Source: Pseudonocardia sp. C8
GTDB lineage: Bacteria > Actinomycetota > Actinomycetes > Mycobacteriales > Pseudonocardiaceae
Assembly: GCF_014267175.1 (NCBI RefSeq)
Contig: NZ_JACMTR010000002.1
Span: 3,869,501-3,933,500 of the forward strand
DNA length: 64,000 bases
Reading direction: 5' to 3'
The position numbers and the translations under genes were made by a program. Shown here piece after piece: positions 25,902 through 33,827 of this stretch. Every line of letters starts with the position of its first letter. Position 1 is the stretch's first letter. The notes below the pieces were generated by a model. That model saw only the letters and a list, made by a program, of their open reading frames with translations, did no database searches and was not told the DNA's origin.

Positions 25902-26908
25902 CGGGGAGCGGCCGTGCTGCCGCGCACCACCAGCCGCGGCGGGATCACCACCTCGCGGGCCGGGCGCCCGGCGTCGTCGAGCCGCTCGGCCACCAGCTCG
26001 AGGGTGTGCGCGGACAGCTCGGCCACGTTCTGGCTGACCGTGGTCAGGTCCACGTGCGCCATCCGGGACAGCGGGCTGTCGTCGTAGCCGGCCACCGAGA
26101 CGTCGCCGGGCACGTCCACCCCGGCCCGGACCAGCGCGTCCAGCAGGCCGACGGCAGCGTGGTCGTTGAACACCACGACCGCGGTCGGCAACGCGTCACC
26201 GGCCAGCAGCTCGGCGGCGGCCCGCGCACCGTCCTGCTCGCCCTTCCCGCCGCGCAGCACCCGCGCCCGGTCGCCGAGGCCGGCCCGGCGCATCGCGGCC
26301 CGGTACCCGCGACGCCGGTCGGTGGCGATCGCGTCGCGGCCGCCGTCGACGTAGACGATGTCGCGGTGCCCGGCCGCGACCAGGTGCCCGACCAGCTCGG
26401 CGGTGCCCCGCTCGTCGTCCACCCGGACGACGTCGACCTCGGCCCCCGGCAGCCGCCGCCCGACTGCGACGACCGGCACCTGCCCTCCCAGCTCAGCCAG
26501 CCGTGCCGTCGGTGCCTCGGTGCCGAGCAGCACGAGAGCCTCGCACCGGGAGTCGATCAGCGTCTCGACCGCGCGCCGCTCGTCGCGGACCCGGGTGCGG
26601 GCGCCGAGCAGGACGTCGTGTCCGCGCCGGTCGGCCACGACGAGCAGCTCCTCGGCCAGCTCGGCGTGGAAGGTCGACCGCACCTCCAGCACGACGCCGA
26701 TCAGGCCGGTCCGCCGGGACGCCAGCAGGCTCGCGGCCCGGTCCGGCCGGTAACCGAGCCGGCGCGCCGCGTCGAGTACCCGTTCCCGGGTGGCCGCGCT
26801 CGGCCCGGGCACCCCGCGCAGCACCATCGACACCGACGCGGTGGACAGCCCGACCTCGGCCGCGACGTCCTCCAGCCGCAGCCGGCGGGTGGGCGTCCCT
26901 CCGGTCAC
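25898..26908 (-). CDS. LacI-family transcriptional regulator
   Basis: A LacI-type regulator of about 336 residues. The HTH reads RLEDVAAEVGLSTASVSMVLRG and the C-terminal sensor domain includes VVVFNDHAAVGLLDALV and VAGYDDSPLSRMAHVDLTTV. The start is placed at GTG 26908, about 10 residues before the HTH; an ATG at 26968 is in frame but lies beyond the putative operator. No good Shine-Dalgarno is seen, so a leaderless message is possible. It is divergent from the oxygenase gene and an operator-like palindrome lies 20 nt before its start. Confidence 0.82.
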   Translation of the reverse strand: MTGGTPTRRLRLEDVAAEVGLSTASVSMVLRGVPGPSAATRERVLDAARRLGYRPDRAASLLASRRTGLIGVVLEVRSTFHAELAEELLVVADRRGHDVLLGARTRVRDERRAVETLIDSRCEALVLLGTEAPTARLAELGGQVPVVAVGRRLPGAEVDVVRVDDERGTAELVGHLVAAGHRDIVYVDGGRDAIATDRRRGYRAAMRRAGLGDRARVLRGGKGEQDGARAAAELLAGDALPTAVVVFNDHAAVGLLDALVRAGVDVPGDVSVAGYDDSPLSRMAHVDLTTVSQNVAELSAHTLELVAERLDDAGRPAREVVIPPRLVVRGSTAAPR

Positions 26909-26928
26909 GGGTACGGACGCTATCAGGA

Positions 26929-26944
26929 CTTCAAGCGCTTCAAG
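26929..26944. promoter_or_regulatory. LacI-type operator around AAGCGCTT
   Basis: CTTCAAGCGCTTCAAG matches the perfect palindrome TTTGAAGCGCTTCAAA at 44660 at 13 of 16 positions. It sits directly upstream of the LacI gene and before the divergent oxygenase operon, so control of both is likely. Confidence 0.55.
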
Positions 26945-26955
26945 GGATCGGCGAC

Positions 26956-26968
26956 TTTGTCTTGACAT
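26956..26968 (+). promoter_or_regulatory. Repeated motif TTTGTCTTGACAT, second copy
   Basis: Identical to the minus-strand sequence at 19919-19931. It lies 75 nt before the oxygenase start codon, downstream of the LacI-type operator. It contains a TTGACA -35-like box, but no convincing -10 follows at 16-18 nt. Confidence 0.4.
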
Positions 26969-27042
26969 TCAGACTTGAACCGCCGGAGACTCGATGTCCG
27001 TCGGAGCACCCCGTTCCGCTCGACGACGAGCCAGGAGGACCC

Positions 27043-28224
27043 ATGACCGGTACCGCGCGGCAGCGGCCCACGACCTGGCTGGACCCGGCGGCGGCACGGG
27101 TCGAGGACCTGGCCGGCCTGCCCGGCACCACCCCGGCCGACGTCCCGCACGCCGACGAGGTCTCCTCCGGCGTACCGGTCTACGCCGCGGCCCGGCTGCG
27201 GGACGCCGCCGCGACGCCGGAGGGGCGGCGCGCCGTGCAGGCGGAACTGGTGGACGTCCTTCACGACGGTGCCGGCATCGTCGTGGTCGCCGGCGCGTTC
27301 GGCCGGTCCGAACTGGACGCCGTCACCGCCGTGTTCGAGTCGATGATCGCCGCGCAGCGCGCCGCCGGCACCGCCGCGGGCGACCACTTCGCGCCACCGG
27401 GTGCCAACGACCGGGTGTGGAACGCGCTGGAGAAGCTCGCGCTGCGCGACCCGGACGCGTTCGCCGCCTACTACGCCAACCCGGTCCTCGCACTGGCCTG
27501 CGAGGCCTGGCTCGGGCCCGGCTACCAGGTGACGTCCCAGGTCAACGTGGTCAACCCGGGTGGCGCCGCGCAGCAGCCGCACCGCGACTACCACCTCGGG
27601 TTCCTCACCCCCGCCGGTGCCGCCCGCTACCCCGCGCACGTCCACCGGCTGTCGCCGGCGCTGACGTTGCAGGGCGCCGTCGCGCACGTCGACATGCCGG
27701 TCGAGTCCGGGCCGACGATGTACCTGCCCGGCTCGCAGACGTGGTCGCACGGCTACCTGGTGGCCGACCGCGAGGACGTGCGGGAGCACTTCGCCCGGCA
27801 CCACGTCCAGCTCCCGCTCGCCGCCGGGGACGCGGTGTTCTTCAACCCGGCGCTGCTGCACGGGGCCGGGCACAACCGTTCCGCCGGCGTGCGCCGGACG
27901 GCGAACCTGCTGCAGGTCTCCTCGGCGTTCGGGCGGGCGATGGAGCGCGTGGACCGCTCGGCGACCGCGCGCGCCGTGTTCCCGGCGCTGGTCGCGATGC
28001 GCGAGCGCGGTGTCCCGCCCGAGCTGATCGACAACGCCGCCGCGGCGGCCGCCGAGGGCTACGCCTTCCCGACCGACCTCGACGCCGACCCGCCGGTCGA
28101 CGGCCTCGCCCCGCCCTCTCCGGCCGACCTGCTGCGGCGCGCGGTGCACGAGGGCCGGTCGGCCGCCTGGTTCGACACCGCGCTGGCCGAGCGCGAGGCC
28201 CGCCGCCGCGGCGAGCGCGACTGA
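27043..28224 (+). CDS. Phytanoyl-CoA dioxygenase (PhyH)-family Fe(II)/2-oxoglutarate oxygenase
   Basis: A 393-residue oxygenase of the PhyH superfamily. The iron ligands are visible as HxD in QQPHRDYH (His180, Asp182) and the distal His273 in LLHGAGHNRS, with Arg279 placed to bind 2-oxoglutarate. It should hydroxylate or O-/N-dealkylate a small substrate with oxygen and 2-oxoglutarate. AGGAGG precedes the ATG. It lies 33 nt upstream of an inositol dehydrogenase gene and an IolE-like gene in one apparent operon. Demethylation of an O-methyl-inositol such as pinitol or ononitol would fit, but this is inference; PhyH proteins have very varied substrates. Confidence 0.82.
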   Translation: MTGTARQRPTTWLDPAAARVEDLAGLPGTTPADVPHADEVSSGVPVYAAARLRDAAATPEGRRAVQAELVDVLHDGAGIVVVAGAFGRSELDAVTAVFESMIAAQRAAGTAAGDHFAPPGANDRVWNALEKLALRDPDAFAAYYANPVLALACEAWLGPGYQVTSQVNVVNPGGAAQQPHRDYHLGFLTPAGAARYPAHVHRLSPALTLQGAVAHVDMPVESGPTMYLPGSQTWSHGYLVADREDVREHFARHHVQLPLAAGDAVFFNPALLHGAGHNRSAGVRRTANLLQVSSAFGRAMERVDRSATARAVFPALVAMRERGVPPELIDNAAAAAAEGYAFPTDLDADPPVDGLAPPSPADLLRRAVHEGRSAAWFDTALAEREARRRGERD

Positions 28225-28257
28225 CACCCACCGCACACCACAACCCGAGGATCCCGC

Positions 28258-29262
28258 ATGAAGATCGGACTGATCGGACTGGGCCGGATCGGCGCGTTCC
28301 ACGCGCGGACGCTGGCCGGCCTGGACGCCGTGGACGAGCTGGTCGTCACCGACGCCCGGCCGGAGGTCACCGCGGCCGTGACCGGCGAGGTGGGCGGCAC
28401 CGCCGTCGCCTCCCCCGAGGAGCTGCTGTCGTCCGGGGTGGACGGTGTGGTGATCGCCGCGGCCACCCCGGCGCACCCGGAGCTGCTGCTCGCCGCGGTC
28501 GACGCGGGCCTGCCGGCGTTCTGCGAGAAACCGGTCGCGGGCCGGATCGACGACGCCGTCGACGTCGCCGCGAAGCTCGCCGGCCGCGACGACCGGGTGC
28601 AGATCGGCTACCCGCGTCGGTTCGACGCCGGCTACGCGGCCGCCCGCGCCGCCCTGCAGGGCGGCGAGCTCGGCCGGGTGCACACGATCCGGGCGACCAC
28701 CCTGGACCCGGCCCCGCCGCCCGCGGACTACGTCCGGGTCTCCGGCGGGATCTTCCGCGACTGCTCGGTGCACGACTTCGACGCGATCCGCTGGGTGACC
28801 GGCCGCGAGGTCGTCGAGGTCTACGCCACCGGCGACACGCACGGCGACCCGGTGTTCGCCGAGATCGGCGACGTCTCCACCGCGCAGGCGATCCTCGCCC
28901 TGGACGACGGCAGCCGGGCCGTCGTCTCGAACTCCCGGTACAACCCGCGCGGCTACGACGTCCGCCTCGAGCTGCACGGCGACGCCGACTCGGTCGCCGC
29001 CGGGCTGGACGCCGGCCTGCCGCTGCGCTCCGCCGAGCCCGGGGTGACGTTCCCGGACGGCACCCCGCACGCGTTCTTCATGGACCGGCTGGCCCCGGCG
29101 TTCCGGGCCGAGCTGACCGCCTTCACCGAGCTGGTCGCGGGCACCCGGCCGACACCGTGCTCGGTCGCCGACGCGATGGCCGCGGGCTGGATCGCCGAGG
29201 CCGCCACGCTGTCGTTGCAGTCCCACCGCCCCGTGCGCGTCGAGGAGGTCGTCCGCCGATGA
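28258..29262 (+). CDS. iolG: Inositol 2-dehydrogenase (Gfo/Idh/MocA family)
   Basis: A 334-residue NAD-dependent dehydrogenase that oxidises myo-inositol to scyllo-inosose (2-keto-myo-inositol). Seen are the Rossmann start LIGLGRIGAFHA, the catalytic lysine in FCEKPVAG, and GYPRRFDAGY and FRDCSVHDFDAIRWVTG with the Asp/His pair, all typical of actinobacterial IolG. Its stop overlaps the start of the IolE-type gene (ATGA). Of the four family members in the window, this one has the best IolG signature and the most convincing neighbours. Confidence 0.85.
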   Translation: MKIGLIGLGRIGAFHARTLAGLDAVDELVVTDARPEVTAAVTGEVGGTAVASPEELLSSGVDGVVIAAATPAHPELLLAAVDAGLPAFCEKPVAGRIDDAVDVAAKLAGRDDRVQIGYPRRFDAGYAAARAALQGGELGRVHTIRATTLDPAPPPADYVRVSGGIFRDCSVHDFDAIRWVTGREVVEVYATGDTHGDPVFAEIGDVSTAQAILALDDGSRAVVSNSRYNPRGYDVRLELHGDADSVAAGLDAGLPLRSAEPGVTFPDGTPHAFFMDRLAPAFRAELTAFTELVAGTRPTPCSVADAMAAGWIAEAATLSLQSHRPVRVEEVVRR

Positions 29263-30134
29263 CCGCAGCGAAGATCGCCGGTGCGCCTATCTCCTGGGGC
29301 GTGTGCGAGGTCCCGGGCTGGGGCTACCAGCTCGAGCCCGCCCGCGTCCTGGCCGAGATGCGCGAGGTCGGCCTGGCCGCGACCGAGTTCGGGCCGGACG
29401 GCTTCCTGCCCGACGCCCCCGCGGCGAAGGCCGCGACCCTGCAGCAGCACGGCCTGCATGCGGTCGGCGGGTTCACGCCGACGCTGCTGCACGTCCCCGG
29501 CCACGACCCGCTGCCCGGGGTCGGGACGCTGCTCGCCGGGTACGACGCCGCGCACGCCGGGACCCTCGTGCTCTCCGCCGACTCGGGCGGCACCGGCTAC
29601 GACTCCCGCCCCGAGCTCGACGACGCGGGCTGGCGGCTGCTGCTGTCCAACCTGGACCGGATCACCGAGTACGCGGCGACCCGCGGCGTGTCCGCCGTGC
29701 TGCACCCGCACGTCGGCACCATGGTGGAGACCGGCGACGACGTGCAGCGGGTCCTGGAGGGTTCACGGATCCCGCTGTGCCTGGACACCGGCCACCTGCT
29801 GATCGGCGGGACCGACCCGGCCGCGCTGGCCCGGCAGGCGCCGGAGCGGGTCGCGCACACCCACCTCAAGGACGTCGACCTGGGCCTGGCCCGGCAGGTC
29901 CAGGACGGCCGGATCACCTACACCGAGGCCGTCGGCAAGGGCATGTACCGCCCGCTCGGCGAGGGCGACGTCGACCTCGACGGCGTGCTGTCCCACCTGA
30001 CCGCCCGCGGCTACGACGGCTGGCACGTCCTGGAGCAGGACACGATCCTGCACGGCCCGCCGACCGGCGAGGGCCCGGCCGCGGACGTGCACACCAGCGT
30101 CGTGAACCTGGTGGCGGCGCTGCGCGGCTCGTGA
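29259..30134 (+). CDS. iolE: Inosose dehydratase-like TIM-barrel protein
   Basis: A 291-residue xylose isomerase-like TIM barrel. GAPISWGVCEVPGWG at the N-terminus is the hallmark of IolE-type proteins, which dehydrate scyllo-inosose to the trihydroxycyclohexanedione. Metal ligand candidates are in VLHPHVGTMVE, PLCLDTGHLLIGG, AHTHLKDVD and HVLEQD. It is translationally coupled to the dehydrogenase upstream. A perfect 22-bp stem-loop begins at its last codons and ends at the stop of the convergent GntR gene. An isomerase role (IolH/IolI-like) cannot be excluded. Confidence 0.83.
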   Translation: MTAAKIAGAPISWGVCEVPGWGYQLEPARVLAEMREVGLAATEFGPDGFLPDAPAAKAATLQQHGLHAVGGFTPTLLHVPGHDPLPGVGTLLAGYDAAHAGTLVLSADSGGTGYDSRPELDDAGWRLLLSNLDRITEYAATRGVSAVLHPHVGTMVETGDDVQRVLEGSRIPLCLDTGHLLIGGTDPAALARQAPERVAHTHLKDVDLGLARQVQDGRITYTEAVGKGMYRPLGEGDVDLDGVLSHLTARGYDGWHVLEQDTILHGPPTGEGPAADVHTSVVNLVAALRGS

Positions 30135-30173
30135 GTGGTTCCGAGGGCCCAGGCCCTCGGAACCACTCACGAG
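30128..30173. terminator. Perfect 22-bp bidirectional stem-loop
   Basis: Left arm 30128-30149 (beginning CTCGTGAGTGG) pairs perfectly with 30152-30173 (ending CCACTCACGAG), leaving a 2-nt gap. It fills the whole space between convergent iolE and GntR genes and overlaps the last codon and stop of iolE. Its outer sequence recurs at 40239-40282, so it is both a likely terminator and a repeat. Confidence 0.8.
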
Positions 30174-30929
30174 TCAGACGACCAGCGAGGTCTGCACCGT
30201 GTACCGGTCGGAGCGGTACAGGTGCCGCCCGAGCTCGACGAGGGCGCCGGCGTCGTCGTAGACGGTCCGCTCGGCGGTGACGCAGGCCAGGGGGCGGGGC
30301 TGTTCGAGCAGCCCCGCCTCGTCGGCGTCGGCGAGCCGGGCGCCGATGACCTGGTGCGCGATCGCGATCTGCGCGCCCTGTTCCCGGAGCAGGTCGTAGA
30401 GGCTCCGCCCGGCCAGGGCGGCGTCGTCCAGCTCGAAGCGGGCCGGAAGGTAGTTGGTCATGATCGCGAGCGGCTCGCCGTCGGCGCGGCGCAGCCGGCG
30501 CAGCATCTGCAGCGGCTCGTCGGGCGGCAGCAGCTCGTGCAGCACGGGGACGCCCGCGGTGGCCGGGGTGCACGCCTCGTGCGCGAGCACGGTGGTGTCC
30601 GGGGTGCGGCCGGACGCGGCGAGGTCGTCGTAGAGGCTGCTCAGCCGGACGTCACGGTGGATCGCCGGGCGCACGACCTGGGTGCCCAGCCCGCGCCGGC
30701 GCACGAGCAGGCCCTTGCGGACGAGCTCCTGGATCGCCTGCCGGGCCGTCGGGCGGGCCAGGCCGAGCCGCTCGGTCAGCGCCACCTCGTTCTCCAGGCG
30801 GTCCCCCGGCCGCAGCGAACCCGAGTCGATCGCGGCCTCGATCGCCTGCGCCAGCTGGTGGTAGAGCGGCACCGGGCTGGACCGGTCGAGCCGGACGTCG
30901 ACCTGCACGGCGTCGGAGCGGGTGGCCAT
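30174..30929 (-). CDS. GntR-family regulator with UTRA domain, probable iol regulator
   Basis: About 251 residues. The winged helix is clear (PLYHQLAQAIEAAIDSGSL, NEVALTERLGLARPTARQAIQ, RRRGLGTQVV) and the UTRA domain ends in ELGRHLYRSDRYTVQTSL. It resembles the regulator at 20969 throughout. It is divergent from iolC and the intergenic region holds an imperfect TTGT...ACAA palindrome, so it probably represses iolC-B-D-mmsA until an inositol intermediate is bound. The start at ATG 30929 lacks a strong ribosome site; ATG 30944 is the alternative. Confidence 0.85.
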   Translation of the reverse strand: MATRSDAVQVDVRLDRSSPVPLYHQLAQAIEAAIDSGSLRPGDRLENEVALTERLGLARPTARQAIQELVRKGLLVRRRGLGTQVVRPAIHRDVRLSSLYDDLAASGRTPDTTVLAHEACTPATAGVPVLHELLPPDEPLQMLRRLRRADGEPLAIMTNYLPARFELDDAALAGRSLYDLLREQGAQIAIAHQVIGARLADADEAGLLEQPRPLACVTAERTVYDDAGALVELGRHLYRSDRYTVQTSLVV

Positions 30930-30954
30930 GACCGCAGAATACACGCGAAAGTTC

Positions 30955-30979
30955 AGTTGTCCTTATGTCTGTACAAACT
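30955..30979. promoter_or_regulatory. Imperfect palindrome upstream of iolC, GntR-site candidate
   Basis: AGTTGT at 30955-30960 and ACAAACT at 30973-30979 flank a central TATGTCTG. On the minus strand TTTGTACAGACA keeps the TTTGT-N3-GACA frame of the motifs at 19919, 21781 and 26956. It lies immediately before the iolC -35 box. Confidence 0.4.
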
Positions 30980-30980
30980 A

Positions 30981-31010
30981 TTGACCCGCGGGCGTCCTCC
31001 GGCATACCGT
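30981..31010 (+). promoter_or_regulatory. Promoter for the iolC operon
   Basis: TTGACC (30981-30986), an 18-nt spacer and TACCGT (31005-31010) give a plausible primary-sigma promoter 43 nt before the iolC start codon and next to the putative GntR site. Confidence 0.45.
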
Positions 31011-31052
31011 TTCCCCGTCGCCGTCACACCACAGGAGAGGTCACCGAGGACC

Positions 31053-32012
31053 ATGAACGCCCCCGCTGAGATCCTGACCTTCGGCCGCGCCGGGGTGGAC
31101 ATCTACCCGCTGCAGGTCGGAGTCGGGCTCGAGGACGTCACCTCGTTCGGCAAGTTCCTGGGCGGGACGACGGCCAACGTCGCGGTCGCCGCGGCCCGGC
31201 TGGGCCGGCGCGCCGCGATCATCACCGGTGTCGGGGACGACCCGTTCGGCCGGTACGTGCGCCGCGAGCTGAACCGGCTCGGGGTCGACGACCGGCACGT
31301 CGTCACCAGCACCGAGTACCCCACGCCGGTCACGTTCTGCGAGATCTTCCCGCCGGACGACTTCCCGCTGTACTTCTACCGCAAGCCCACCGCACCGGAC
31401 CTGCAGGTCGCGCCGTCCGATCTGGACCGGGACGCGATCGCCGCGGCCGGGCTGCTGTGGCTGTCGGTGTCCGGGTTGTCCGAGGAGCCCTCGCGGTCGG
31501 CACACCACGAGGCCCTCGCGGCGCGCGGCCGGCGGCCCACCGTGCTCGACCTGGACTACCGGCCGATGTTCTGGGAGTCGGCCGCGGCCGCGACCGAGCA
31601 GGTGCAGAAGGTGCTCGGCCAGGTCACGGTCGCGGTCGGCAACCGCGAGGAGGCCGAGGTCGCCGTCGGCGAGACCGACCCGGAGCGGGCCGCCGACGCG
31701 CTGCTCGACGCGGGGGTGGAGCTCGCGGTCGTCAAGCAGGGCCCGAAGGGGGTGCTGGCCAAGACCCGCCACGAGCGCGTGGTCTCCCCGCCGATCAGCA
31801 TCACCCCCTACAACGGCCTCGGCGCCGGCGACAGCTTCGGCGGCTCGCTCGCGCACGGGCTGCTCGCCGGCTGGCCCCTGGAGGACGTGCTCAGCCGGGC
31901 CAACGCCGCGGGCGCGATCGTCGCGTCCCGCCTGGAGTGCTCCACCGCCATGCCCACGGCCGCCGAGATCGACATCCTGCTCGCCGGTGGCGACCCGAAC
32001 GAGAGCCGGTGA
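31053..32012 (+). CDS. iolC: 5-dehydro-2-deoxygluconokinase
   Basis: A 319-residue PfkB-family kinase that phosphorylates 5-dehydro-2-deoxy-D-gluconate (2-deoxy-5-keto-gluconate) with ATP. It shows FGKFLGGTTANVAVAAARLGR (first PfkB signature) and YNGLGAGDSFGGSLAHGLL with the catalytic Asp in GAGD. The DLDYRPMFW segment is characteristic of IolC. It heads the main iol operon; the next gene starts 5 nt after its stop. Length is normal for the family. Confidence 0.93.
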   Translation: MNAPAEILTFGRAGVDIYPLQVGVGLEDVTSFGKFLGGTTANVAVAAARLGRRAAIITGVGDDPFGRYVRRELNRLGVDDRHVVTSTEYPTPVTFCEIFPPDDFPLYFYRKPTAPDLQVAPSDLDRDAIAAAGLLWLSVSGLSEEPSRSAHHEALAARGRRPTVLDLDYRPMFWESAAAATEQVQKVLGQVTVAVGNREEAEVAVGETDPERAADALLDAGVELAVVKQGPKGVLAKTRHERVVSPPISITPYNGLGAGDSFGGSLAHGLLAGWPLEDVLSRANAAGAIVASRLECSTAMPTAAEIDILLAGGDPNESR

Positions 32013-32017
32013 GGACC

Positions 32018-32932
32018 ATGACCCCGACACCCCAGGGTTTCGCGACCTCCTACGACGAGGTCCGCGACATCCGGGCGTTCACCCCGGAACGCATCCCGGC
32101 GATGCTGGCGTCACGGCGCAGGCGCCCGTTCGTGCCCGCCGACGGCCGGCTGATGATCGTCGCCGCCGACCACCCGGCCCGGGGCGCGCTGTCCGCCCGT
32201 GGCCGCGCCGACGCCATGGCCAGCCGCCCCGAGCTGCTGGACCGGCTGGTCACCGCGCTGGGCCGGCCCGGCGTCGACGGGGTGCTGGCCACCGCCGACA
32301 TCCTCGAGGACCTGCTACTGCTGGGTGCCCTGGAGGGCAAGGTGGTGGTCTCGTCGATGAACCGGGGCGGCCTGCAGGGCTCGGTGTTCGAGATGGACGA
32401 CCGGCTCACCGGCTACGACGTGCGCGGCACCGTCGACGCCGGGTTCGAGGCCATCAAGATGCTCACCCGGATCGACCCGGCCGACCCGGCCACGGTGTCC
32501 ACACTGGAGACCTGCGCCCGGGTGGTCACCGACGCCAACCGGGCCGGGCTGGTCGCCATGGTCGAGCCGTTCCTGTCCCGCCGGGTGGACGGCCGCGTCG
32601 TCAACGACCTGTCCCCGGAGGCCGTGATCCGCTCGGTGCACATTGCCCAGGGACTCGGCTCGTCCAGTGCCTACACCTGGATGAAGCTGCCGGTGGTCGA
32701 GGACATGGCGCGGGTGATGGAGGCGACCACGCTCCCGACCCTGCTGCTCGGTGGCGACCCGACCACCCGGCCCGAGGAGACCTACGCGTCCTGGAAGGCC
32801 GCCCTGGAGCTGCCCTCGGTGCGGGGCCTGATCGTGGGCCGGGCGCTGCTCTACCCGGAGGACGGTGACGTCGCCGCGGCCGTCGACACCGCCGTCTCGC
32901 TCGTGCGGCCGCAGGAGGTGCGCGCGGCGTGA
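32018..32932 (+). CDS. Deoxyphosphogluconate aldolase-like (beta/alpha)8 protein (Cgl0159 family)
   Basis: A 304-residue TIM-barrel protein of the type found in actinobacterial inositol clusters (Cgl0159-like). It probably cleaves 5-dehydro-2-deoxygluconate-6-phosphate to dihydroxyacetone phosphate and malonate semialdehyde, replacing IolJ, which is absent. Characteristic stretches are LMIVAADHPARGAL, GVLATADILEDLLLLGAL, SSMNRGGLQGSVFEMDDR and SAYTWMKLPVVEDM, with a lysine in MKLP as a candidate Schiff-base residue. It overlaps iolB by 4 nt. The reaction is inferred from pathway position. Confidence 0.83.
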   Translation: MTPTPQGFATSYDEVRDIRAFTPERIPAMLASRRRRPFVPADGRLMIVAADHPARGALSARGRADAMASRPELLDRLVTALGRPGVDGVLATADILEDLLLLGALEGKVVVSSMNRGGLQGSVFEMDDRLTGYDVRGTVDAGFEAIKMLTRIDPADPATVSTLETCARVVTDANRAGLVAMVEPFLSRRVDGRVVNDLSPEAVIRSVHIAQGLGSSSAYTWMKLPVVEDMARVMEATTLPTLLLGGDPTTRPEETYASWKAALELPSVRGLIVGRALLYPEDGDVAAAVDTAVSLVRPQEVRAA

Positions 32933-33825
32933 GTGAGCGTGCGAACGAACCATCAGCACCGGGCCACGAGTACGTGATCCCCGCCGGGTCCGCCCCGGCC
33001 GACGGCTACGAGCTGGAGATCACCCCGAAGACCGCGGGCTGGGAACACTCCAGCCTGCGCATCCTGAACCTCCCGGCCGGGGGCACCCGGACCGTCGACA
33101 CCGGCGGCGAGGAGTTCTTCCTGGTCCCGCTGTCCGGGTCGGCCACGGTCACCCTCGGCGACGAGACCCATGAGCTGGCGGGCCGCGCGCACGTGTTCGA
33201 GGGGCCCTCGGACTTCTCCTACCTGCCGGTGCGGTCGAGCGTCACGATCGCCTCGGCGGCCGGGGGCCGGTTCGCGCTCTGCGGGGCCCGCACCGACACC
33301 GTGCTGCCGTTCCGCCACGGCGCCCGCGAGGACGTGCCTGTGGAGCTGCGCGGCGCCGGGCAGTCGTCGCGGCAGGTCCGCAACTTCGGTGCGGCCGGGG
33401 TGTTCGAGGCCGCCTCGGCGATCTGCGTCGAGGTGATCACCCCCGGCGGGAACTGGTCGAGCTACCCCGCGCACAAGCACGACGAGGCCGGCCCGCACGA
33501 GTGCGAGCTCGAGGAGATCTACTACTTCGAGATCGCGCCCGGGCCGCAGGGACAGCCGGGGCTCGGGTTCCACCGGACCTCCAGCTCGCCGGGCCACGAG
33601 ATCGACATCATGGTCGAGGTCCACGACCGCGACACGGTGCTGATCCCGTGGGGCTGGCACGGGCCGTGCGCCGCCGCACCCGGGCACGACATGTACTACC
33701 TCAACGTGATGGCCGGCCCGGGCGAGGAACGTGCCTGGAAGATCACCGACCATCCCGACCAGGCATGGGTCCGCGAGACGTGGGCCGACCAAACTATCGA
33801 CTCTCGCCTTTCCGGAGGGCAGTGA
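32929..33825 (+). CDS. iolB: 5-deoxy-glucuronate isomerase
   Basis: A 298-residue bicupin that isomerises 5-deoxy-D-glucuronate to 5-dehydro-2-deoxy-D-gluconate. The metal-binding motif is clear as SSYPAHKHDE followed by ELEEIYYFE, and the C-terminal IPWGWHGPCAAAPGHDMYYLNVMAG block is diagnostic of IolB. The GTG start overlaps the previous stop and has AGGAGG upstream; iolD follows after 2 nt. Length is normal for the family. Confidence 0.94.
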   Translation: MSERANEPSAPGHEYVIPAGSAPADGYELEITPKTAGWEHSSLRILNLPAGGTRTVDTGGEEFFLVPLSGSATVTLGDETHELAGRAHVFEGPSDFSYLPVRSSVTIASAAGGRFALCGARTDTVLPFRHGAREDVPVELRGAGQSSRQVRNFGAAGVFEAASAICVEVITPGGNWSSYPAHKHDEAGPHECELEEIYYFEIAPGPQGQPGLGFHRTSSSPGHEIDIMVEVHDRDTVLIPWGWHGPCAAAPGHDMYYLNVMAGPGEERAWKITDHPDQAWVRETWADQTIDSRLSGGQ

Positions 33826-33827
33826 GC

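Noticed and set aside
26962..26991. A sigma-70 promoter starting at TTGACA for the oxygenase gene
   Set aside because: No -10-like hexamer is found 16-18 nt downstream; the sequence is better seen as part of the repeated regulator motif.
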